Shown in pieces: positions 61,082 through 64,000 of a stretch of 64,000 bases of DNA. The position numbers and the translations under genes were made by a program. Each line of letters starts with the position of its first letter. Position 1 is the first letter of the stretch. This stretch comes from GCA-2731375 sp002731375 (lineage in GTDB: Bacteria > Pseudomonadota > Alphaproteobacteria > GCA-2731375), in assembly GCA_030752605.1 (NCBI GenBank), contig JASMDX010000067.1:1-64000 (forward strand), written 5' to 3'. The notes under the pieces were generated by a model. That model did not search any database and was not told where the DNA came from. It was given only the letters and a program-made list of their open reading frames with translations.

Positions 61082-61939
61082 ATGGCTGCGCCGCTACCCC
61101 CATACCTATCTGCTACCGAGCGGGTCTGGTATTACGCTTTCCGCGTTATCTGCGGCCTGATTTTCTTCTTCTTGGTCTTCCCACTTGTTGTGGTAGTACC
61201 CCTATCATTCAACGCGGTCCCGTTCTTCACCTTCACCAAGGAGATGCTAGCTCTTGATCCGGCCGGCTACTCTCTAAAATGGTACGAGGATTTTTTCACC
61301 AGCTTGAACTGGCGAGGCGCGGTGCAGAACAGCATAATCATTGCCTTCTGCGCGACCCTTTTGTCGACGACCCTTGGCACCCTGGCCGCACTTGGCCTGT
61401 CACGGCCGAATATGCCAGCGAAGACACTGCTAATGAGCATCTTAATTTCTCCGATGATCGTGCCTCTGATTATTTCAGCTGCCGGGATGTTTTTCTTTTA
61501 TTCGCGCATCGGCCTACAGGGCACTCATCTCGGCGTCATTCTAGCCCACGCGGCATTGGGCACGCCGTTCGTAGTCATAACCGTCACCGCAACCCTGGTT
61601 GGCTTTGACAACAGTTTAATCCGTGCCGCCGCCAGTCTTGGCGCCACACCGCCAACCATTTTTTTCAAGGTGATTGTGCCACTGATCCTACCTGGCGTGA
61701 TTTCAGGCGCTTTGTTTGCCTTTATCACATCATTCGACGAAGTGGTGGTAGTGCTGTTTGTGGGTAGCTTCAAGCAGCGCACGATCCCCTGGCAGATGTT
61801 CTCTGGCATCCGTGAGCACATCAGCCCGACGATACTTGCAGTTGCTACGATCCTTACGCTGGTTTCGGTTGCCCTGCTGATTTCCGTAGAAATGCTACGT
61901 CGGCGAGGCGAACGCCTGCGAGGCATAACGTCGTACTAA
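61082..61939 (+). CDS. ABC transporter permease, PotC-like
   Basis: Second permease, 285 aa, with six predicted helices: FRVICGLIFFFLVFPLVVVVPL near 20-41 and five more. The coupling loop with the family's EAA-type motif (SLIRAAASLGATPPTIFFKV, near 178-197) is followed by LILPGVISGALFAFITSFDEVVVVLF. It starts one base after the PotB-like gene and completes the operon potA-potD-potB-potC. The binding-protein gene sits between ATPase and permeases, a common alphaproteobacterial order. Confidence 0.92.
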   Translation: MAAPLPPYLSATERVWYYAFRVICGLIFFFLVFPLVVVVPLSFNAVPFFTFTKEMLALDPAGYSLKWYEDFFTSLNWRGAVQNSIIIAFCATLLSTTLGTLAALGLSRPNMPAKTLLMSILISPMIVPLIISAAGMFFFYSRIGLQGTHLGVILAHAALGTPFVVITVTATLVGFDNSLIRAAASLGATPPTIFFKVIVPLILPGVISGALFAFITSFDEVVVVLFVGSFKQRTIPWQMFSGIREHISPTILAVATILTLVSVALLISVEMLRRRGERLRGITSY

Positions 61940-62105
61940 ACTGCTGTAGGTAAACCCGACAATATATAAATTTTCGGATGCCAGTAATGCTACTGCAGCT
62001 ACATAAGACACCAAAATTTTGGCGCAGTTTTCCATTAGCGCTAGTCTCGACGGTGTAAACTCCTGCCAAAGTAGAATTACCGCGCATTCCACCACGGCGC
62101 GCGTA

Positions 62106-62858
62106 TTAGTAGGTTGCCCGCCCACCTGAGAGGTCGAATACTCCTCCAGTGGAAAAACTGCAATCCTCTGAAGCCAACCAGGCCACCAGCGCGGCCGCTT
62201 CTTTGGTTTGGCCCAGACGGCCCATGGGGATACGGGAGAGCATATAGTCCACATGCTCCTGGGTGATCTGATCAAAGATCGCGGTACGGATTGCTGCAGG
62301 TGTGACGCAATTGATGACCACGCCGGTCTCCGCCGTTTCCTTGGCTAGGGATTTTGTCAGGCCGATGACGCCGGCCTTGGCGGCGGAGTAGGCGCAGGCG
62401 TTGGGGTTGCCTTCCTTGCCGGCGATGGAGGCGATGTTGACGATACGGCCATAGCCCTGGTCTATCATATGGGTGAGCAAGCTCTGGCAGCAGACGAACA
62501 CTGCGTCCAGGTCCAGGTTCAACACCGAGCGCCATTCGGCATAGCTGTATTCCCAGCTTTTCTTGGCCGGCCCGGTGACGCCCGCGTTGCAGACCAGGAT
62601 GTCGATCTTGTCATGGGCTGCTAGGGCGCTGTCACGGCTGGCGGTGACCTGACCGGGATCGGTCACGTCAACTTTCACGCCTTGTAAACGATCGCTGGCG
62701 CCGCTGGCCCCAAGCTTGTCATCCAGATTATCCTGACTGATATCCCACATGATGACCGAGGCGCCGGAAGCCAGAAAACGGTCCGTGATGGAGCCGCCGA
62801 TACCGTCAGCGCCGCCCGTGACAATGGCCGTGCGGCCGTTAAGATCGATATTGTTCAT
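62106..62858 (-). CDS. SDR family oxidoreductase
   Basis: Classical short-chain dehydrogenase, 250 aa. Nucleotide motif VTGGADGIGGS near 14-24, NAG near 88-90, catalytic Ser in NIASIAGKEGN near 140, and YSAAKAGVIGLTKSLAKE (Y-x3-K) near 156-173. The C-terminus is GGVFDLSGGRATY. Start ATG 62858 with AGAGGAACC upstream. It reads leftward after the dehydrogenase gene upstream (62880-63758) with a 21-bp gap, so the two are co-transcribed. Substrate unknown; 3-oxoacyl or sugar-acid derivatives are possible. Confidence 0.9.
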   Translation of the reverse strand: MNNIDLNGRTAIVTGGADGIGGSITDRFLASGASVIMWDISQDNLDDKLGASGASDRLQGVKVDVTDPGQVTASRDSALAAHDKIDILVCNAGVTGPAKKSWEYSYAEWRSVLNLDLDAVFVCCQSLLTHMIDQGYGRIVNIASIAGKEGNPNACAYSAAKAGVIGLTKSLAKETAETGVVINCVTPAAIRTAIFDQITQEHVDYMLSRIPMGRLGQTKEAAALVAWLASEDCSFSTGGVFDLSGGRATY

Positions 62859-62879
62859 CTTGGTTCCTCTTGAACGCCC

Positions 62880-63758
62880 CTAGCGCTTGTCGCGCACGAA
62901 GGGGAAAATCCTGGTGAAATCGGCGCCGGGCTCGGCCGCCGTGAAACGTTGCCAGATCGGCAACAGGTTGGTGCAGATGGTATCCGCCGTTCCGGCGTTG
63001 GCCACGTTCTCCACATACAGGGAGATGTCCTTCAGGTACAGGGTATTGAGGAATTCTGCATCATAGGTTTCCGTCAGCACCCGGTTGGGAAATTTATCCG
63101 ACGTCGCGGTGTTTTGCCCGGACGAGACATTCAACACATCCAGCATGGTCGACATTTCCAAACCCTGGGTCAGGCCAAAGGTGATGGCCTCCGACGTTGC
63201 GGTCAACGCCAGGCCGGAAAGATAGTTGTTCAGCAGTTTCATGGCCTGGGCCTGGCCCGGTTCCTCGCCCACATGAAAGGGCCGTTTCGACATGGACTGA
63301 AGCACCGGCGACAGGGTCTCGAACTGTTCTTTTGGGCCGGCGAACATCAGGGCGATGGTGCCCGCCGCCGCGCCGGCAATGCCGCCCGATACTGGCGCAT
63401 CCATATAGGCCAAATCGGCGCCTGCCAGGAGGCCATGTACCGCCTTGGCTGCCGCCACGCCGATGGTCGAGGTGTCGATGATGGTGGAAACCACGCGCTG
63501 GTTGCTCTCGAGGATCTCCTCCGCTACGGCAGCCGAGATGTCGCCGTTGGGCAGGCTCAGGATGATGACATCGGCTTTCGCCGCGACACCCCCCACCGAG
63601 GCGGCGATGGCAGTCCCCTCCGGCGCCCGTTCTTCGGTGCCGGCGACATCAAAGCAGATCATTTTGAAGCCGGCGGAGGCAACGTTGGCCGCCATGCGGT
63701 TGCCCATGGCACCCAAGCCGATGAAACCAACGATGGGTTGTTGTTTTGGATCCATCAT
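62880..63758 (-). CDS. NAD(P)-dependent beta-hydroxyacid dehydrogenase
   Basis: 3-hydroxyisobutyrate dehydrogenase / 6-phosphogluconate-like family, 292 aa. The Rossmann motif GFIGLGAMGNRMA lies near 11-23, the substrate-binding DAPVSGGIAGAAAGTIALMF near 118-137, and the catalytic Lys with Asn in MKLLNNYLSG near 173-182. It is followed by the SDR gene and preceded by a carboxymuconolactone-decarboxylase-like gene 2 bp upstream, all leftward. Which 3-hydroxyacid is oxidised cannot be told. Confidence 0.92.
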   Translation of the reverse strand: MMDPKQQPIVGFIGLGAMGNRMAANVASAGFKMICFDVAGTEERAPEGTAIAASVGGVAAKADVIILSLPNGDISAAVAEEILESNQRVVSTIIDTSTIGVAAAKAVHGLLAGADLAYMDAPVSGGIAGAAAGTIALMFAGPKEQFETLSPVLQSMSKRPFHVGEEPGQAQAMKLLNNYLSGLALTATSEAITFGLTQGLEMSTMLDVLNVSSGQNTATSDKFPNRVLTETYDAEFLNTLYLKDISLYVENVANAGTADTICTNLLPIWQRFTAAEPGADFTRIFPFVRDKR

Positions 63759-63760
63759 AT

Positions 63761-64000
63761 CTACGCTCCCGCCTCGATTTCATCCAGCACGCGGCGGGCA
63801 ATGCGGAAAGCCTCAATCCCCGCCGGCATGCCGCAATAAATGGCGATCTGCTCCAACACGGTACGCAACTCTTCCTTGCTGCAACCGTTATTGAGGGCGC
63901 CGCGGAAATGAATTTCGAACTCCCGCGGCCGATTCAGGGCAGCCAGCATGCCGAGATTGATCAGGCTGCGGGTCTTCTTCTCCAGGGCCTCGTCGCCCCA
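63761..64000 (-). CDS. Carboxymuconolactone decarboxylase family protein, 5' end outside window
   Basis: The last 79 codons of a CMD-fold protein, reading in from the right edge with no start in the window. The visible part, TRSLINLGMLAALNRPREFE then IHFRGALNNGCSKEELRTVL and IAIYCGMPAGIEAFRIARRV, is the C-terminal half of a gamma-carboxymuconolactone decarboxylase-like fold. It has a single Cys in NNGCSKEE and another in IYCGMP, and no C-x-x-C. It ends 2 bp before the dehydrogenase start, so it belongs to the same leftward operon. Confidence 0.88.
   Translation of the reverse strand, partial: WGDEALEKKTRSLINLGMLAALNRPREFEIHFRGALNNGCSKEELRTVLEQIAIYCGMPAGIEAFRIARRVLDEIEAGA

Overview
The window looks like the chromosome of an alphaproteobacterium, most likely a Rhodospirillales-type, aerobic, nutrient-scavenging lineage. 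The evidence is a YqaA / DsbB / Coq7-hydroxylase run, a TAXI-TRAP permease, two ABC importers, a CobN-type cobalamin pathway and many acyl-CoA enzymes. Placement below class is inference. No rRNA, tRNA, CRISPR array, intact insertion sequence or phage gene is visible.

Layout: (1) 0.2-3.9 kb, a TAXI-type TRAP transporter. (2) 3.9-4.5 kb, a gene-poor gap with a 21-bp inverted repeat and a short coding remnant. (3) 4.5-10.2 kb, a five-gene peptide/nickel-type ABC importer. (4) 10.2-31.8 kb, a large cobalamin regulon: a threonine-phosphate decarboxylase and a NiCoT permease read leftward, then a cobalamin riboswitch drives cobW-cobN-cobO-cobQ, followed by cbiB, cbiX-cobH-cobL-cobI-cbiG/cobJ-cobM, cobK and cbiD, cobB, cobT and the CbtAB cobalt transporter. 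The set mixes 'anaerobic' markers (CbiX, CbiG, CbiD) with 'aerobic' ones (CobN, CobK, CobW). (5) 32-45 kb, a fused CydDC-like ABC exporter, a polysaccharide deacetylase, a GAF protein, an HpcH/HpaI aldolase, an alpha/beta hydrolase, YqaA, DsbB, Coq7, a CtpA protease and an amidase. (6) 45-54.5 kb, an iodotyrosine-deiodinase-like flavoprotein, a two-gene operon of an MBL-fold hydrolase and an AhpD-like protein, and a catabolic run resembling cyclohexanecarboxylate degradation (BadH-like SDR, BadI, acyl-CoA ligase, two acyl-CoA dehydrogenases, Gfo/Idh/MocA oxidoreductase). (7) 54.5-57.5 kb, a VOC protein, a methyltransferase, TrmO and a 0.8-kb degraded gap. (8) 57.5-62 kb, a polyamine-type ABC importer. 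(9) 62-64 kb, an SDR, a beta-hydroxyacid dehydrogenase and a truncated carboxymuconolactone decarboxylase.

The most notable observation is at 45766-46872 on the minus strand. Two apparently separate reading frames (250 and 93 codons) are one continuous frame interrupted only by a TGA. That TGA falls in a C-Y-Y-(TGA)-T-T-S-H context, which is exactly the AhpD C-x-x-C-x3-H redox motif with the second cysteine replaced. A hairpin of the right size and distance for a bacterial SECIS follows the TGA. I read it as a selenocysteine-containing AhpD-like selenoprotein that ordinary gene calling would split in two.

Other points: a 17-codon leader frame with a strong Shine-Dalgarno sits between the riboswitch and cobW, and its stop overlaps the cobW start (ATGA). 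The Shine-Dalgarno of the peptide-binding protein gene is locked in a hairpin. In all three import operons a strong hairpin separates the abundant binding-protein gene from the permease genes.
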